63,491 bases of DNA from an uncultured Clostridia bacterium (GCA_947623225.1 CANQGO010000008.1:1-63491); one strand, 5' to 3'; positions 42,739-52,415 are shown, numbered from the stretch's first letter. Numbers and translations: made by a program. The notes: generated from the sequence alone by a model not told the origin.

Positions 42739-43590
42739 TCAATTTAATACTGGAGGCAAGTCGAATGTGATCCTACCAAATTTCCCCTTTCTGAAATCCT
42801 CCAGCACGGCCTTGGCGCAACGCTCAGTATCCAGCTCTGCGCCACGGAGCATATATCCACGCTTAAGGCAAATTTCGCTGAAAATATCTGTTGGTGACTT
42901 TTCCGCGCATGTTATACCATATCTGTCATCTATTCGATTAGGATACAACTCGTTCAATTGCTCTAGTAACGAAATCGCCACCTCATACAAATCAACTATA
43001 TCATCTTTAATACTGCCTATGAAACACAATCTTACAGCGACATTTTCATCGTCTATTTTGGGCCATAATGTACCGGGGGTGTCCAGCAATTCCAAGCCGC
43101 GAGTCAACCTGACCCATTGTTTACCTTTGGTTACACCAGGCTTGTCCCCGGAAATTACTGTTTTTTTCCCAACAAGACAATTTATTATAGTGGATTTGCC
43201 ACAGTTCGGAACGCCGACGATCATATAACGCGTGGGTCTGAACACTCCTTTGTCGGCATATTTTTTTCGCAACGTCTCTGTTACTTGCTCAAATATCGCC
43301 ACGACCCTATTTGCCTGGGCAGAAGCTGTGGCGGTGATCTCCACGCAAGGCAGACCTCTTATCCGGAAATAATCTCTCCATAGCCGTATCTTTTCCTCAT
43401 CGGCGAGATCACATTTATTCAAAATGAATACACACGGTTTATTACCTATCAACTTGTCAAGTTGCGGATTAAGACAACATAAAGGGGCGCGTGCATCCAA
43501 CACGTACCCTATCGCGTCCACAAGTTTTATATTTTCCTCCATCATTCGGAGAGCTTTGGTCATGTGACCCGGGAACCACTGTATATTCAT
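42739..43590 (-). CDS. rbgA: Ribosome biogenesis GTPase RbgA (YlqF)
   Basis: Circularly permuted GTPase (283 aa) needed late in 50S assembly. Start ATG 43590 (MNIQWFPGHMTKALRMMEE) overlaps the trmD stop by four bases. G motifs come in permuted order: G4 NKCDLAD, then G1 GVPNCGKST, and DTPGTLWPK (G3). The C-terminal helical ANTAR-like tail ends in FGRITFDLP. It follows trmD, as in Bacillus apart from the missing rplS. Confidence 0.95.
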   Translation of the reverse strand: MNIQWFPGHMTKALRMMEENIKLVDAIGYVLDARAPLCCLNPQLDKLIGNKPCVFILNKCDLADEEKIRLWRDYFRIRGLPCVEITATASAQANRVVAIFEQVTETLRKKYADKGVFRPTRYMIVGVPNCGKSTIINCLVGKKTVISGDKPGVTKGKQWVRLTRGLELLDTPGTLWPKIDDENVAVRLCFIGSIKDDIVDLYEVAISLLEQLNELYPNRIDDRYGITCAEKSPTDIFSEICLKRGYMLRGAELDTERCAKAVLEDFRKGKFGRITFDLPPVLN

Positions 43591-44261
43591 TCGTCTTTTA
43601 ATAAATCGGGGCGATTTTTCCTGGTAATTTCCAACGCTTGTGCACGACGCCATGCATCTACTTTGGCATGGTCTCCGCTGATCAATACAGCCGGCACGCA
43701 CCTCCCGCAAAACTCCTGCGGACGAGTAAATTGAGGATATTCCAGCAATGATTCCGAAAATGATTCGTCTGCCGTAGATTCGCTGTTCCCCAACACATCC
43801 GGCACATATCTCAAAATGCTGTCAATCAATACCATTGCCGGTATTTCCCCGCCGGACAACACATAGTCGCCTATAGATATTTCCATATCTATATCCATAT
43901 CGATAACACGCTGATCCACACCTTCATAGTGTCCGCATAAAATCAAAAGATTTTTTTCCTTGGACAATTCTTTTACCAATGATTGATTGAGCACTTTGCC
44001 CCGAGGGGACATATAGATCCGTTTGAATAAATGAGTAGGATCCACACTGTCTATACAATCATGTATTGGTTGCGGAGTCATAACCATGCCGGCACCGCCG
44101 CCAAAAGGCGTATCGTCGCATTTTTTGTGCTTGTCTTTAGAATAATCTCGGATATTGTGACAATGAAGTTCGTACAATCCCTTTTCCCTCGCTTTACCTG
44201 TAAGCGAACAGTTCAACGTGTCGAACATCTCGGGGAAAAGCGTCAATACATCAATCCTCAT
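43587..44261 (-). CDS. trmD: tRNA (guanine-N1)-methyltransferase TrmD
   Basis: SPOUT enzyme (224 aa) making m1G37 in tRNAs, preventing +1 frameshifts. Start ATG 44261 (MRIDVLTLFPEMFD) overlaps rimM by 11 bases. Knot motifs: LILCGHYEGVDQRVID, ISIGDYVLSGGEIPAMVLID and the substrate region YPQFTRPQEF. PFGGGAGMVM is the active-site loop. C-terminal helix WRRAQALEITRKNRPDLL is intact. Confidence 0.97.
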   Translation of the reverse strand: MRIDVLTLFPEMFDTLNCSLTGKAREKGLYELHCHNIRDYSKDKHKKCDDTPFGGGAGMVMTPQPIHDCIDSVDPTHLFKRIYMSPRGKVLNQSLVKELSKEKNLLILCGHYEGVDQRVIDMDIDMEISIGDYVLSGGEIPAMVLIDSILRYVPDVLGNSESTADESFSESLLEYPQFTRPQEFCGRCVPAVLISGDHAKVDAWRRAQALEITRKNRPDLLKDE

Positions 44262-44748
44262 ATACAGCCACCTCGTCAAAACGCTTGCTCGATACGACAA
44301 TGCATTTTAGTTGCAGATTGACAGACACGATTTCTTTCACAAAAGGAAAAGAAACCGTCCCGTCACTCCTGTCACATACAAACACATCAGCCGCACCATA
44401 CTGCAATACGTCTTTAACAGTTCCTACTGCCTCTCCATCATCCTTGATAACAGAACAGCCAATCAGATCTTCTACGAAGTATCTGTCGGAGGGTAGTGAG
44501 ATGTTTTCCTTATCAGCTAATACCGTCCAATCACAAAGAGCCTCTGCGGCATTTCTATCGCAAACATCCGTCAATTTTACATAACAGAATCGCTTATCTG
44601 CACGTATATACTCTACAGAATAAGTCTTTGACCCTATGTACAATTGTTTTTGCCCGACAAGCATAGACGCATCATCAAGATAACAGTCCAGTTTCAGTTC
44701 GCCTTTTATCCCGTGGGCCTTCAGCACTTTGCCAACTTCTATTTTCAT
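44251..44748 (-). CDS. rimM: 16S rRNA processing protein RimM
   Basis: RimM (165 aa) binds S19 in the 30S head during assembly. Start ATG 44748 (MKIEVGKVLKAHGIKGEL); the G-x-I-x-x-x-H-G-I-K-G-E-L motif marks the family. The RimM domain is followed by a PRC barrel (YFVEDLIGCSVIKDDGEAVG and on, shown by YFVEDLIGCSV). The C-terminal part SFPFVKEIVSVN matches. It lies 40 bases after khpA. Confidence 0.94.
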   Translation of the reverse strand: MKIEVGKVLKAHGIKGELKLDCYLDDASMLVGQKQLYIGSKTYSVEYIRADKRFCYVKLTDVCDRNAAEALCDWTVLADKENISLPSDRYFVEDLIGCSVIKDDGEAVGTVKDVLQYGAADVFVCDRSDGTVSFPFVKEIVSVNLQLKCIVVSSKRFDEVAVYED

Positions 44749-44788
44749 GAATTTACGGTGTTTAGAGAAATAGAGGTATACGCGGATA

Positions 44789-45019
44789 TCAGTCTGCGAT
44801 CTCGATATTATATCTCTTACCTTCGCGTGCACCGACGGCTTTTGCCAATGCACGGATACTCATTGCTATCTTACCTTGTTTACCTATCACCTTGCCTATA
44901 TCGTCTTCGGCGACGTGTATGGTAAGAGTGACCACTCCGTCAGATTCTTCTGATGTGATATTTACAGCCTCTTTGTTGTCCACCAACTCTTTTACAATAT
45001 AAGTAACAAGTTCCAGCAT
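44789..45019 (-). CDS. khpA: KH-domain RNA-binding protein KhpA (YlqC)
   Basis: A 76-aa single KH domain with the G-x-x-G loop GKVIGKQGKIAMSIRALA. KhpA pairs with KhpB (Jag) and binds many RNAs; in streptococci it affects cell elongation. The order rpsP-khpA-rimM is conserved. Start ATG 45019 lies 13 bases after the rpsP stop. Confidence 0.95.
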   Translation of the reverse strand: MLELVTYIVKELVDNKEAVNITSEESDGVVTLTIHVAEDDIGKVIGKQGKIAMSIRALAKAVGAREGKRYNIEIAD

Positions 45020-45032
45020 TTTCGAACCTCAA

Positions 45033-45293
45033 TTACGCTTTGTGAGATTTCTTCGGTTCAAGTATATTTTCGCGAACAAGAAGCGTACGCACCGTCTCTG
45101 TAGGTTGCACTCCGCAAGAAACCCATTTACGTGCTTTTTCAACGTCAATATTGATTTTTTCATTGATGGGGTCATACGTTCCAACCAAATCAACATATTG
45201 TCCGTCGCGCGCCTTGTGACTATCTATCACGACTACACGGTAGAACGGATTCTTTTTGTCGCCCATTCTTGTCAATCTCATTTTTACTGCCAT
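45033..45293 (-). CDS. rpsP: 30S ribosomal protein S16
   Basis: S16 (86 aa) stabilises the central 16S rRNA core. Start ATG 45293 (MAVKMRLTRMGDKKNPFYRV) follows GGAGG by 8 nt; an in-frame upstream frame covers the ribosome-binding site itself. The motif YRVVVIDSHKARDGQYVDLVG, shown in part as VVVIDSHKARDG, and YDPIN are standard. It lies between ffh and khpA. Confidence 0.97.
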   Translation of the reverse strand: MAVKMRLTRMGDKKNPFYRVVVIDSHKARDGQYVDLVGTYDPINEKINIDVEKARKWVSCGVQPTETVRTLLVRENILEPKKSHKA

Positions 45294-45356
45294 CTTTTTT
45301 TCCTCCAATTTGTTTTGTTTTAATTATATAAAAGATAGATTTATCTGTCTTTTCCG

Positions 45357-46667
45357 TCAGAAAGGCAATCTTTTCGATTTTGCCATCTTTTTCATCATAT
45401 CGCAGGTTTGCTCAAATTGTTTTATTAGACGATTGACATCCTGCACTTGCAGTCCGCAACCTTTTGCGATACGCTTTCTACGTGAATAATTCAGAATTTT
45501 GGGATTGGATCTTTCCTCTTTGGTCATTGACTGAATTATCGCCTTATTGCGTTTTAATTGTGCTTCGTCGACCTTTTTGTCACCCAATTTAAGTCTGCCT
45601 GCACCAGGGATCATACCAACAATATCATTGATATCACCCATCTTGGCCACCTGTTCAAATTGCTCAAGATAATCATTCAAATCAAAATTCGAGTCTCTTA
45701 GCTTTTTTGCCAGTTTTTGCGCTTGTTCCTCGTCTATGGCCGTCTGGGCTTTTTCTATCAAGGTAAGGACGTCGCCCATGCCCAATATTCGGGATGCCAT
45801 CCTGTCCGGATGAAAAGGTTCCAAGTCTTCCATTTTTTCGCCGATTCCAACAAATTTGATTGGTTTACCGGTTACGGCTTTTATTGACAATGTCGCTCCA
45901 CCACGTGTATCGCCATCAAGCTTGGTCATGATGACGCCGGAGATATCTAGCTGTTCATCGAATGTCTTTGCAACGTTTACAGCATCCTGTCCGGTCATAG
46001 CATCAACAACAAGCAATGTCTCGTATACATTCACAGCACGCTTGATCGCCTTAAGCTCGTCCATCAACGTCTCGTTAATATGGAGACGTCCTGCTGTATC
46101 TATTATAACTGTATCATAGCCGTTCTTATCTGCATAGGCGACCGCTGCTTGCGCAATCTTGGTCGGATTTCCCTGTCCCATTTCAAAGAAACCTGATTTC
46201 GCTTTACTTGCTACGATCTCCAATTGCTTGATGGCAGCAGGTCGATAGATATCATCCGCGCAAAGTAATACATGCTTGCCTTGTTTCTGCAAATACACTG
46301 CCAACTTACCGCACATGGTGGTTTTGCCGGCACCTTGCAAACCGCACATCATGATAATCGTGGGCAATTTGGGACTCACGCCCAACTTACTTTGAGTGGA
46401 GCCCAACAATTCTATCAATTGTTCATGGACAATCTTTATAACCTGCTGACCGGGAGTCAAACTTTTCAAGATCTCTTCTCCGACCGCCAACTCAGTTACT
46501 TTATTTATAAAGTCTTTGGCGACAGTATAGTTGACATCCGCCTCAAGTAATGCTACGCGCACCTCTCGCATTGCCTGTTTTATTTCCAGTTCTGTCAAGG
46601 CACCTCGATTTTTCAGTTTGGCAAAAACGTGATTGATTCGATCGGTGAGATTTGCAAATGCAGCCAA
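45357..46667 (-). CDS. ffh: Signal recognition particle protein Ffh
   Basis: SRP54 (436 aa) binds signal peptides on translating ribosomes and delivers them to FtsY. N domain (1-85), G domain with GLQGAGKTTMCGKLA, DTAGRLHIN and TKLDGDTRGGATLS, then a Met-rich M domain from about 295 with SRRKRIAKGCGLQVQDVNRL, the RNA-binding motif. It is preceded by ylxM, whose product is linked to SRP in streptococci. Confidence 0.98.
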   Translation of the reverse strand: MAAFANLTDRINHVFAKLKNRGALTELEIKQAMREVRVALLEADVNYTVAKDFINKVTELAVGEEILKSLTPGQQVIKIVHEQLIELLGSTQSKLGVSPKLPTIIMMCGLQGAGKTTMCGKLAVYLQKQGKHVLLCADDIYRPAAIKQLEIVASKAKSGFFEMGQGNPTKIAQAAVAYADKNGYDTVIIDTAGRLHINETLMDELKAIKRAVNVYETLLVVDAMTGQDAVNVAKTFDEQLDISGVIMTKLDGDTRGGATLSIKAVTGKPIKFVGIGEKMEDLEPFHPDRMASRILGMGDVLTLIEKAQTAIDEEQAQKLAKKLRDSNFDLNDYLEQFEQVAKMGDINDIVGMIPGAGRLKLGDKKVDEAQLKRNKAIIQSMTKEERSNPKILNYSRRKRIAKGCGLQVQDVNRLIKQFEQTCDMMKKMAKSKRLPF

Positions 46668-46670
46668 TTT

Positions 46671-46976
46671 CTACTCCTTTGAAATAAAGTGTTTTACCAC
46701 TTCGAAAACTTCATCTTTATCATTTTGCGCAACAGCGACGGCAAGAACCGAATGAAGACGACACAAAGCCAGTTCACTTTCCAACTTGGTCAGAGTGTTT
46801 TCACCCTTCACTATTGCATCGCGCACACCCTGTCTGGATATGCCAACCTCTTCGGCTATTTCGGCAAGCGAGCAATCGCAATCGCAATACATTTTCATAG
46901 CATCGCGTTGCTTGTCTGTGAGCAACCCCCCATATACAGCCAATAATTGGGATAACTGTATCTTAGTAAATGCCAT
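46671..46976 (-). CDS. ylxM: YlxM-like helix-turn-helix protein
   Basis: A 101-aa UPF0122/YlxM protein with a sigma-70 region-4-like helix-turn-helix (SLAEIAEEVGISRQGVRDAI, about 35-54). The family stimulates SRP function in streptococci; a DNA-binding role is also suggested by its fold. A CDCDC stretch before the helix is not usual. It starts the operon with a promoter upstream, and ffh follows three bases after its stop. Confidence 0.92.
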   Translation of the reverse strand: MAFTKIQLSQLLAVYGGLLTDKQRDAMKMYCDCDCSLAEIAEEVGISRQGVRDAIVKGENTLTKLESELALCRLHSVLAVAVAQNDKDEVFEVVKHFISKE

Positions 46977-47018
46977 TTTTCCTCTTGCCTTGTAAAGTAT
47001 TTTTGCTTTACATTGTTT

Positions 47019-47047
47019 ATTTTACAATTTCATTTGCATTTTGTCAA
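47019..47047 (-). promoter_or_regulatory. Sigma-A promoter of the ylxM-ffh-rpsP-trmD operon
   Basis: TTGACA (47042-47047), 17-bp spacer, TAAAAT (47019-47024). The leader contains a GTAAAG/CTTTAC hairpin just before the ribosome-binding site. Confidence 0.85.
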
Positions 47048-47079
47048 CGAATTTAATGTGTAAAATTCAATTTGTTTGC

Positions 47080-47113
47080 AAATGAAAAGCCGTATATAAA
47101 TATGCGGCTTTTC
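47080..47113 (-). terminator. Intrinsic terminator after ftsY
   Basis: GAAAAGCCG (47084-47092) pairs with CGGCTTTTC (47105-47113), extended by a few inner pairs to about 14 bp. Confidence 0.75.
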
Positions 47114-47136
47114 CGTGTGAAATATTATTATCAAAA

Positions 47137-48030
47137 TTAAATAATGCCATCGACATAACTTTCCGAATCGAACGGTATCAGGTCATCTATACCTTCACCT
47201 ACTCCGACAAAATAGACCGGAATATCCATGTCGTGCTTGATAGCCAATACCACTCCTCCCTTGGCCGTCCCGTCAAGTTTTGTAAGCACTATACCATCGA
47301 TATCTATCGCCTCGTTAAATATATCTACTTGCTGGATCGCGTTTTGCCCGGTAGTGGCATCCAATACTATTAGATTTTTACGATCGGCTTCAGGAAACTC
47401 TCTGTCGATGACGCGGTCGATTTTTTTTAGCTCTTCCATCAAGTTTTTCTTGTTGTGTAACCTGCCTGCAGTATCCACAAGCACGATATCTGTGCCGCGG
47501 CTCTTCGCAGATGACACGGCATCATACACAACTGCCGCAGGATCACTGCCTTCTTCATGCTTTATTATACGTACTTTGGCGCGATTTGCCCATATCTCAA
47601 GTTGCTCACCTGCAGCAGCGCGAAAAGTGTCTGCCGCAGCTATAACTACCGACTTTCCTTGTTTTGTAAATATGTTCGCCAATTTACCTATCGTAGTCGT
47701 TTTACCTACACCGTTTACACCGGAAACCAATATAACGCAAGGAGTCGAAACGCTGAGTTTTTCATCTCCAAGCATATCCGTCAATACGTCGTGAAGATAT
47801 TTATTAGCTTTCTCGGGATCAGACGCATGATCCTTGCCCATGCGGACTCGCAGTTCATCAATTATATCCGTAGTAGTCTCTTCCCCAATATCAGCAGAAA
47901 GAAGAATAAATTCCAATTCGTCGTAAAAATCATCATCGAATATTCCGCGCTTGAATAATTGATTGAGCTTGAATCCGATTTTTTCTTTGGTTTTTCTTAG
48001 TCCGTCTATAATTTTTTTGAAAAATCCCAT
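47137..48030 (-). CDS. ftsY: Signal recognition particle receptor FtsY
   Basis: SRP receptor GTPase (297 aa) at the inner face of the membrane. N domain (1-90), then GVNGVGKTTTIGKLANIF, ADTFRAAAGEQL, DTAGRLHNKKNLMEEL and TKLDGTAKGGVVLA. The acidic A domain of E. coli is absent, as in Firmicutes; the first residues MGFFKKIIDGLRKTKEKI form an amphipathic membrane helix. It is third in rnc-smc-ftsY. Confidence 0.97.
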   Translation of the reverse strand: MGFFKKIIDGLRKTKEKIGFKLNQLFKRGIFDDDFYDELEFILLSADIGEETTTDIIDELRVRMGKDHASDPEKANKYLHDVLTDMLGDEKLSVSTPCVILVSGVNGVGKTTTIGKLANIFTKQGKSVVIAAADTFRAAAGEQLEIWANRAKVRIIKHEEGSDPAAVVYDAVSSAKSRGTDIVLVDTAGRLHNKKNLMEELKKIDRVIDREFPEADRKNLIVLDATTGQNAIQQVDIFNEAIDIDGIVLTKLDGTAKGGVVLAIKHDMDIPVYFVGVGEGIDDLIPFDSESYVDGII

Positions 48031-48038
48031 TATAACCT

Positions 48039-51000
48039 CTACATTGCTTGTTTAATTGCATCGGTCAATTTGACTGATACAATCTTAGACACACCTTTTT
48101 CCTCCATTGTAACGCCGTACAATACGTCGGAATGTTCCATCGTAGGCTTCTTGTGCGTTATTACAATAAATTGCGTCGACGCGGAGAACTTACGCAGATA
48201 AAGCGAAATTCTCTCGGCATTTGCGTCGTCCAATGCTGCCTCGATCTCGTCCAATACGCAGAATGGCATAGGATTGAACTTGAGTATTGCAAACAATATC
48301 GCCGCTGCCGTCATTGTTCTTTCGCCACCTGACAACAAAGATATATTTTGCAGTTTCTTTCCCGGCGGCTGTGCTTCTATTTCTATACCTTGATCAAGTG
48401 CCGCCACGGCAGGATCATTGTCTATGTACAGTCGAGCATTACCGCCGTTAAACAGTTCACGGAAAATCAATTTGAAATTATCGTTGATTTGAGTCATTCC
48501 TTCAGTGAAACGACCTTGTATGTTGCTCTCCAGTTCGGCAAGAGCATTTTTGAGATCTGTTTCAGCCTTTTGCAAATCATCCATCTGCGCGGTCAGTTCG
48601 TCGAAACGTTCCTGTTCCACTCTTAATTGCTCTATAGCTGTGACGTTGACATGCCCGAGCTTCAAAATCTCCTGCTTTAGTTCGGAGATTCTTTCTTTGC
48701 CGACATCTCTGTCAAAGTTTTCGTCTTTGTATTGCATTGCCGCAGAATACGTTATACCATATTCTTCCTGAACCCTTTGCTGCAACTCAAGCAAATCGTC
48801 GTCAATCTTATTGATTATGTACTCTTGTTTGTCGATTGTACCATTCAGTTCTGCAAGTTCGTTGCCAAGTCGCATTCTTTCATCCGTCAAGGTTTTGAAC
48901 TCTTCTTCCAACTGCGTTTTAAGTAAATCGGTCTGCTTTATTTGCTCAAGTAGCTGCGCCATCTCCTCTTGTAAGTTGCTATCGGTAACGCTTTCGTTCA
49001 TTGTAGCATACATACCGTCGACTGCGAGGCGAACTTGAGCGATATAAGTTTTGCGAGATTGAATACTGTCTTTTAGCGAAACAATAGATTCGTTGTTGTT
49101 CTTAATATCTTTACCCGCCGCTTCTATATTGGAGGTAAGTACAGCCAGTCGGTAACGTTTGTCCGACAAACTTGTGGAGATGGCATCTTTGGCAGACATC
49201 TCCATCTGCGTTATTTCTCTTATGTGTTCTGATTTTTCTCTCAGCTGTTTTTCAGCCCCATTCAATTCCTTCAAACGTAGCTCCAGTTTCTTGACTGCGA
49301 TATCTATTTGTTCCAATCGTGTAGTTATTTTTTCTTTTTCGGTTGAAAGCCTCAGCACGTTATTCTTATCGGAGTTGCTCAACGTGTTGGAAGACTCGAT
49401 TTTTTCTTTTGCAGTGGCGATATCCACCTTGAGAGAATTTAGATTGTCGGTGAGTTTATTGGCTGCACCGCGTAGCTCGTCAAGTTGAGCGTCCAACTCA
49501 GTTTTTTCCGCTTCGGTTTTTTGCAAATCCTTGAGTAACACAGCAAGTTTCCGATTCCGTTCTTCCAACTCAGTCTCATAAGATAAAATGCTGTATCCGG
49601 ATTGTTTTTTGTTGCTACCTCCTTCAAGTGAACCATCGTTGGATATACGTTCGCCTGTAAGTGTGACCATTCGATGCGCGTAACGATATTTACGGCCGAT
49701 CGCTACGGCATTGTCGAACGAATCCACCACAACTACGCCACCCAACAATGACTCGATAACGTTGTCATAATGCTTATCGTAGGAAATCAGTTCCGAAGCT
49801 ATACCGAGCACACCTTTCTCCTTCAGAACCTCCGCATGCTCTATTCCGTGTGGTTTCATCGACGATACTGGCAAAAACGTCGCTCTGCCACAATCATTTA
49901 TTTTAAGATAATTGATCAAGTATTTGACATCGTCTTCCGTTTCTGTCACTATATTCTGCAGTCTGCCCCCCAAAGCGGCCTCTATCGCTACTTGCAAACG
50001 CGGTTCCACTTTAATAATATCGGCAACTGAACCACAAATATGTGACGCAAGTTCACGATCCTTTTTCGCGTCTTGCATCAGATACTGTATGGAGGCTTGA
50101 TATCCGCGATAATTAGTCGCAAAGTCGTTGAGCATATCTATTCCGCCTTTTTCACCGGAATATGCCTGTTGCTTTTTTGTCAATTCTTTGTTCAAATTAA
50201 ACTGCTTATACTCAGCTTCTTTGATCTGTTGTTTGACTTGACGAAGTACTGTCTCCTGCTCGTCTCTTTGCTTGCGCAAGCTGTCGTAACGCTCCAGCAA
50301 TCCTCCCTCTTCGCCTGCACTTTGACGCAGTTTTTGCGTTAGCTCCTCTTCATTACGTGCAATTTGCTCCAAACGCTCTTGCAGAGTATCCCTTTCTGCT
50401 TGCAGCGCAACCAATTTGTTATTTGCATCCGCTACAGCATGTATGGCTTCTTCCAACTTTTTCCTGATCGTTTCGGAACGTTCGCCGACATCATCGACAC
50501 GCTTATTCACATCGACAAATTGCTCTGTGGTCTCACTTATTTCTTGCTCAAGTGCGATACGCTCTTCATTGCGACGAGCTAAAAGGGCAGTTAGTTCACG
50601 ATTCTGCTGTTCCAAACGTTCTATTTCACGCCCATCGTCGGCGATCAACTCTTCGTTTGACTGGATATCTCTCTCGCAGCCATTTATCCTCTCTTGTATA
50701 AGGTCTTTTTCGCCGGCATTCTTTTGTACTTCCACCGCCAATTTGACCTGTCTGTCTCTGAGAGCAGCGATTTCCTCATCTATATTGTTCCTTCTATGAA
50801 ACGCCTCGTCATGTTTTTCGTTTATTTCGGCGAACTGCGCTTCTCTTAGGTTATATTCTTCTTTAAGCCCGGCAAGTAATTTTTTCCCTTCTTCCTTCTC
50901 TTTGCTTGCATTGTCGTAACCATATATGTAAGCATTTATTTCCAACAAGCGCAACTCATCATAAAACTGTAAATATTTTTTTGCAATAGTTGATTGACGC

Positions 51001-51620
51001 TTCAAATCGGGAAGATGCTTCTGTATCTCATCCATAAGAATAGATATACTACCCATATTGCTTTTTGTCTTATCCAACTTGCGTTCGGTCTCGACCTTTT
51101 GCACTCTGAACGAAGATATGCCCAATGCTTCCTCGAAAATAGCACGCCTGTCTTCCGGACGAGCATTCAGAATCGAATCCATTCGTCCCTGTCCGACTAT
51201 GGAGTATCCGTCTTTACCCAGTCCTACGTTGCGTAGCAGCCTTAATATGTCTCTTAGGCGCACAGTATTACGATTCAGTAAATACTCGCTTTCGTTGTTA
51301 CGATAAAGTTTACGGCTTATAATAATTTCGTCCATCGGTATGGCAAACAAACGTGTAGTGTTGTCAAAAAACAACGATACCTCACAATAGCTCATAGATT
51401 TACGACTATCCGTACCGTTGAATATAAGATCCTGCATCTGTTTACCGCGAAGGTTTTTGGTACTTTGCTCGCCCAAGACCCAACGTATAGCATCGGAAAT
51501 ATTGCTTTTTCCACAACCATTGGGTCCAACAATTCCTGTAATGGGCTGATCAAATCGCAGTTCTACCTTGTCGGCAAAACTCTTGAAACCATACATTTCT
51601 ATTTTTTTCAGATAAAGCAC
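48039..51620 (-). CDS. smc: Chromosome partition protein SMC
   Basis: Condensin-like ATPase (1193 aa) that compacts and separates chromosomes. N-terminal head with Walker A GPNGCGKSNISDAI; long coiled coils; a Gly-rich hinge near 510-660 (IASELISYDKHYDNVIESLLG region); then a second coil and the C-terminal head with signature LSGGERTMTAAAILFAIL and Walker B PFCVLDEIEAALDDAN. Length is standard. ScpA/ScpB partners are not in the window. It overlaps the rnc stop by one base. Confidence 0.98.
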   Translation of the reverse strand: MLYLKKIEMYGFKSFADKVELRFDQPITGIVGPNGCGKSNISDAIRWVLGEQSTKNLRGKQMQDLIFNGTDSRKSMSYCEVSLFFDNTTRLFAIPMDEIIISRKLYRNNESEYLLNRNTVRLRDILRLLRNVGLGKDGYSIVGQGRMDSILNARPEDRRAIFEEALGISSFRVQKVETERKLDKTKSNMGSISILMDEIQKHLPDLKRQSTIAKKYLQFYDELRLLEINAYIYGYDNASKEKEEGKKLLAGLKEEYNLREAQFAEINEKHDEAFHRRNNIDEEIAALRDRQVKLAVEVQKNAGEKDLIQERINGCERDIQSNEELIADDGREIERLEQQNRELTALLARRNEERIALEQEISETTEQFVDVNKRVDDVGERSETIRKKLEEAIHAVADANNKLVALQAERDTLQERLEQIARNEEELTQKLRQSAGEEGGLLERYDSLRKQRDEQETVLRQVKQQIKEAEYKQFNLNKELTKKQQAYSGEKGGIDMLNDFATNYRGYQASIQYLMQDAKKDRELASHICGSVADIIKVEPRLQVAIEAALGGRLQNIVTETEDDVKYLINYLKINDCGRATFLPVSSMKPHGIEHAEVLKEKGVLGIASELISYDKHYDNVIESLLGGVVVVDSFDNAVAIGRKYRYAHRMVTLTGERISNDGSLEGGSNKKQSGYSILSYETELEERNRKLAVLLKDLQKTEAEKTELDAQLDELRGAANKLTDNLNSLKVDIATAKEKIESSNTLSNSDKNNVLRLSTEKEKITTRLEQIDIAVKKLELRLKELNGAEKQLREKSEHIREITQMEMSAKDAISTSLSDKRYRLAVLTSNIEAAGKDIKNNNESIVSLKDSIQSRKTYIAQVRLAVDGMYATMNESVTDSNLQEEMAQLLEQIKQTDLLKTQLEEEFKTLTDERMRLGNELAELNGTIDKQEYIINKIDDDLLELQQRVQEEYGITYSAAMQYKDENFDRDVGKERISELKQEILKLGHVNVTAIEQLRVEQERFDELTAQMDDLQKAETDLKNALAELESNIQGRFTEGMTQINDNFKLIFRELFNGGNARLYIDNDPAVAALDQGIEIEAQPPGKKLQNISLLSGGERTMTAAAILFAILKFNPMPFCVLDEIEAALDDANAERISLYLRKFSASTQFIVITHKKPTMEHSDVLYGVTMEEKGVSKIVSVKLTDAIKQAM

Positions 51621-52285
51621 TAATCAATTCTCCATTTTTTTACTAATTTACTTGCAGCGTCCTGCTCCGCGCTTTTTTTACTAGATCCGACGCCTTCGGT
51701 TTGTTTTATATCATCAATATACAGTGCACATCGGAATATAGGTCTATTATCGGGACCTTCCTTGTCCGCAAATTTATACACCACTGTTTTCTTGTTCTTC
51801 TGACAATATTCCTGCAATAAAGTTTTGCTGTCCTTTGTCTGAGCTATTGAGACACGCCCAAATTCATCTTGCAATGAATACAAGAAAAAATCTCTTGCCT
51901 TACTCATTCCGCCGTCTAAATATATTGCACACAATACAGCCTCGTACAAGTTTGCCGCAGTCTTACGCGATAATTCCGCCGTGAGCACCTGCAAGTATTG
52001 CATCAGCCCCAACCTTTCCACAACAGGATAAAGCCCTTCTGCAGAGACGATCTTCGCACGAATAGTAGACAGCTCACCTTCAGACAACGTCCGATAATGG
52101 TCGAATAGATATTCCGATGAAAGATATTCCAATATAGCATCACCGAAAAATTCCATTCGCTCATTATCTGCTGTATTTTCCATATTGGCATAAGAAGAAT
52201 GAGTGAAAGCCTGTACAAGAAGGGATTTATCCGAAAATCTATATTGCACAACTTCCTCGATCTTATCTATGATGTTTTTTTTCAT
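51620..52285 (-). CDS. rnc: Ribonuclease III
   Basis: RNase III (221 aa) cuts double-stranded RNA, including pre-rRNA. The nuclease domain has the signature NERMEFFGDAILEYLSSEY, with a second acidic site in AVLCAIYLDGG. A dsRNA-binding domain covers about 152-220 (TLLQEYCQKNKKTVVYKF to SAEQDAASKLVKKW). It heads rnc-smc-ftsY with its own promoter, as in Bacillus. Confidence 0.96.
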   Translation of the reverse strand: MKKNIIDKIEEVVQYRFSDKSLLVQAFTHSSYANMENTADNERMEFFGDAILEYLSSEYLFDHYRTLSEGELSTIRAKIVSAEGLYPVVERLGLMQYLQVLTAELSRKTAANLYEAVLCAIYLDGGMSKARDFFLYSLQDEFGRVSIAQTKDSKTLLQEYCQKNKKTVVYKFADKEGPDNRPIFRCALYIDDIKQTEGVGSSKKSAEQDAASKLVKKWRID

Positions 52286-52321
52286 GACAAAAGACCTATC
52301 TCACACCGCATAGTGAATAAT

Positions 52322-52350
52322 ATTATAACTCATAATTACTTTTTTTGCAA
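52322..52350 (-). promoter_or_regulatory. Sigma-A promoter of rnc-smc-ftsY
   Basis: TTGCAA (52345-52350), 17-bp spacer, TATAAT (52322-52327). Confidence 0.85.
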
Positions 52351-52372
52351 TGATATACAAGTAAAAACAGAT

Positions 52373-52415
52373 TTTGTTTCACAAAATATACCATAAATAT
52401 CCATTTGTTTCACAA
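52373..52415. repeat. Paired 12-bp repeats upstream of the rnc promoter
   Basis: TTTGTTTCACAA occurs at 52373-52384 and again at 52404-52415, a 31-bp period (about three helical turns). Read on the minus strand each is TTGTGAAACAAA, an imperfect palindrome (TTGT-GAA-ACAA). They lie about 50-95 bases upstream of the predicted rnc transcription start. Confidence 0.7.
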
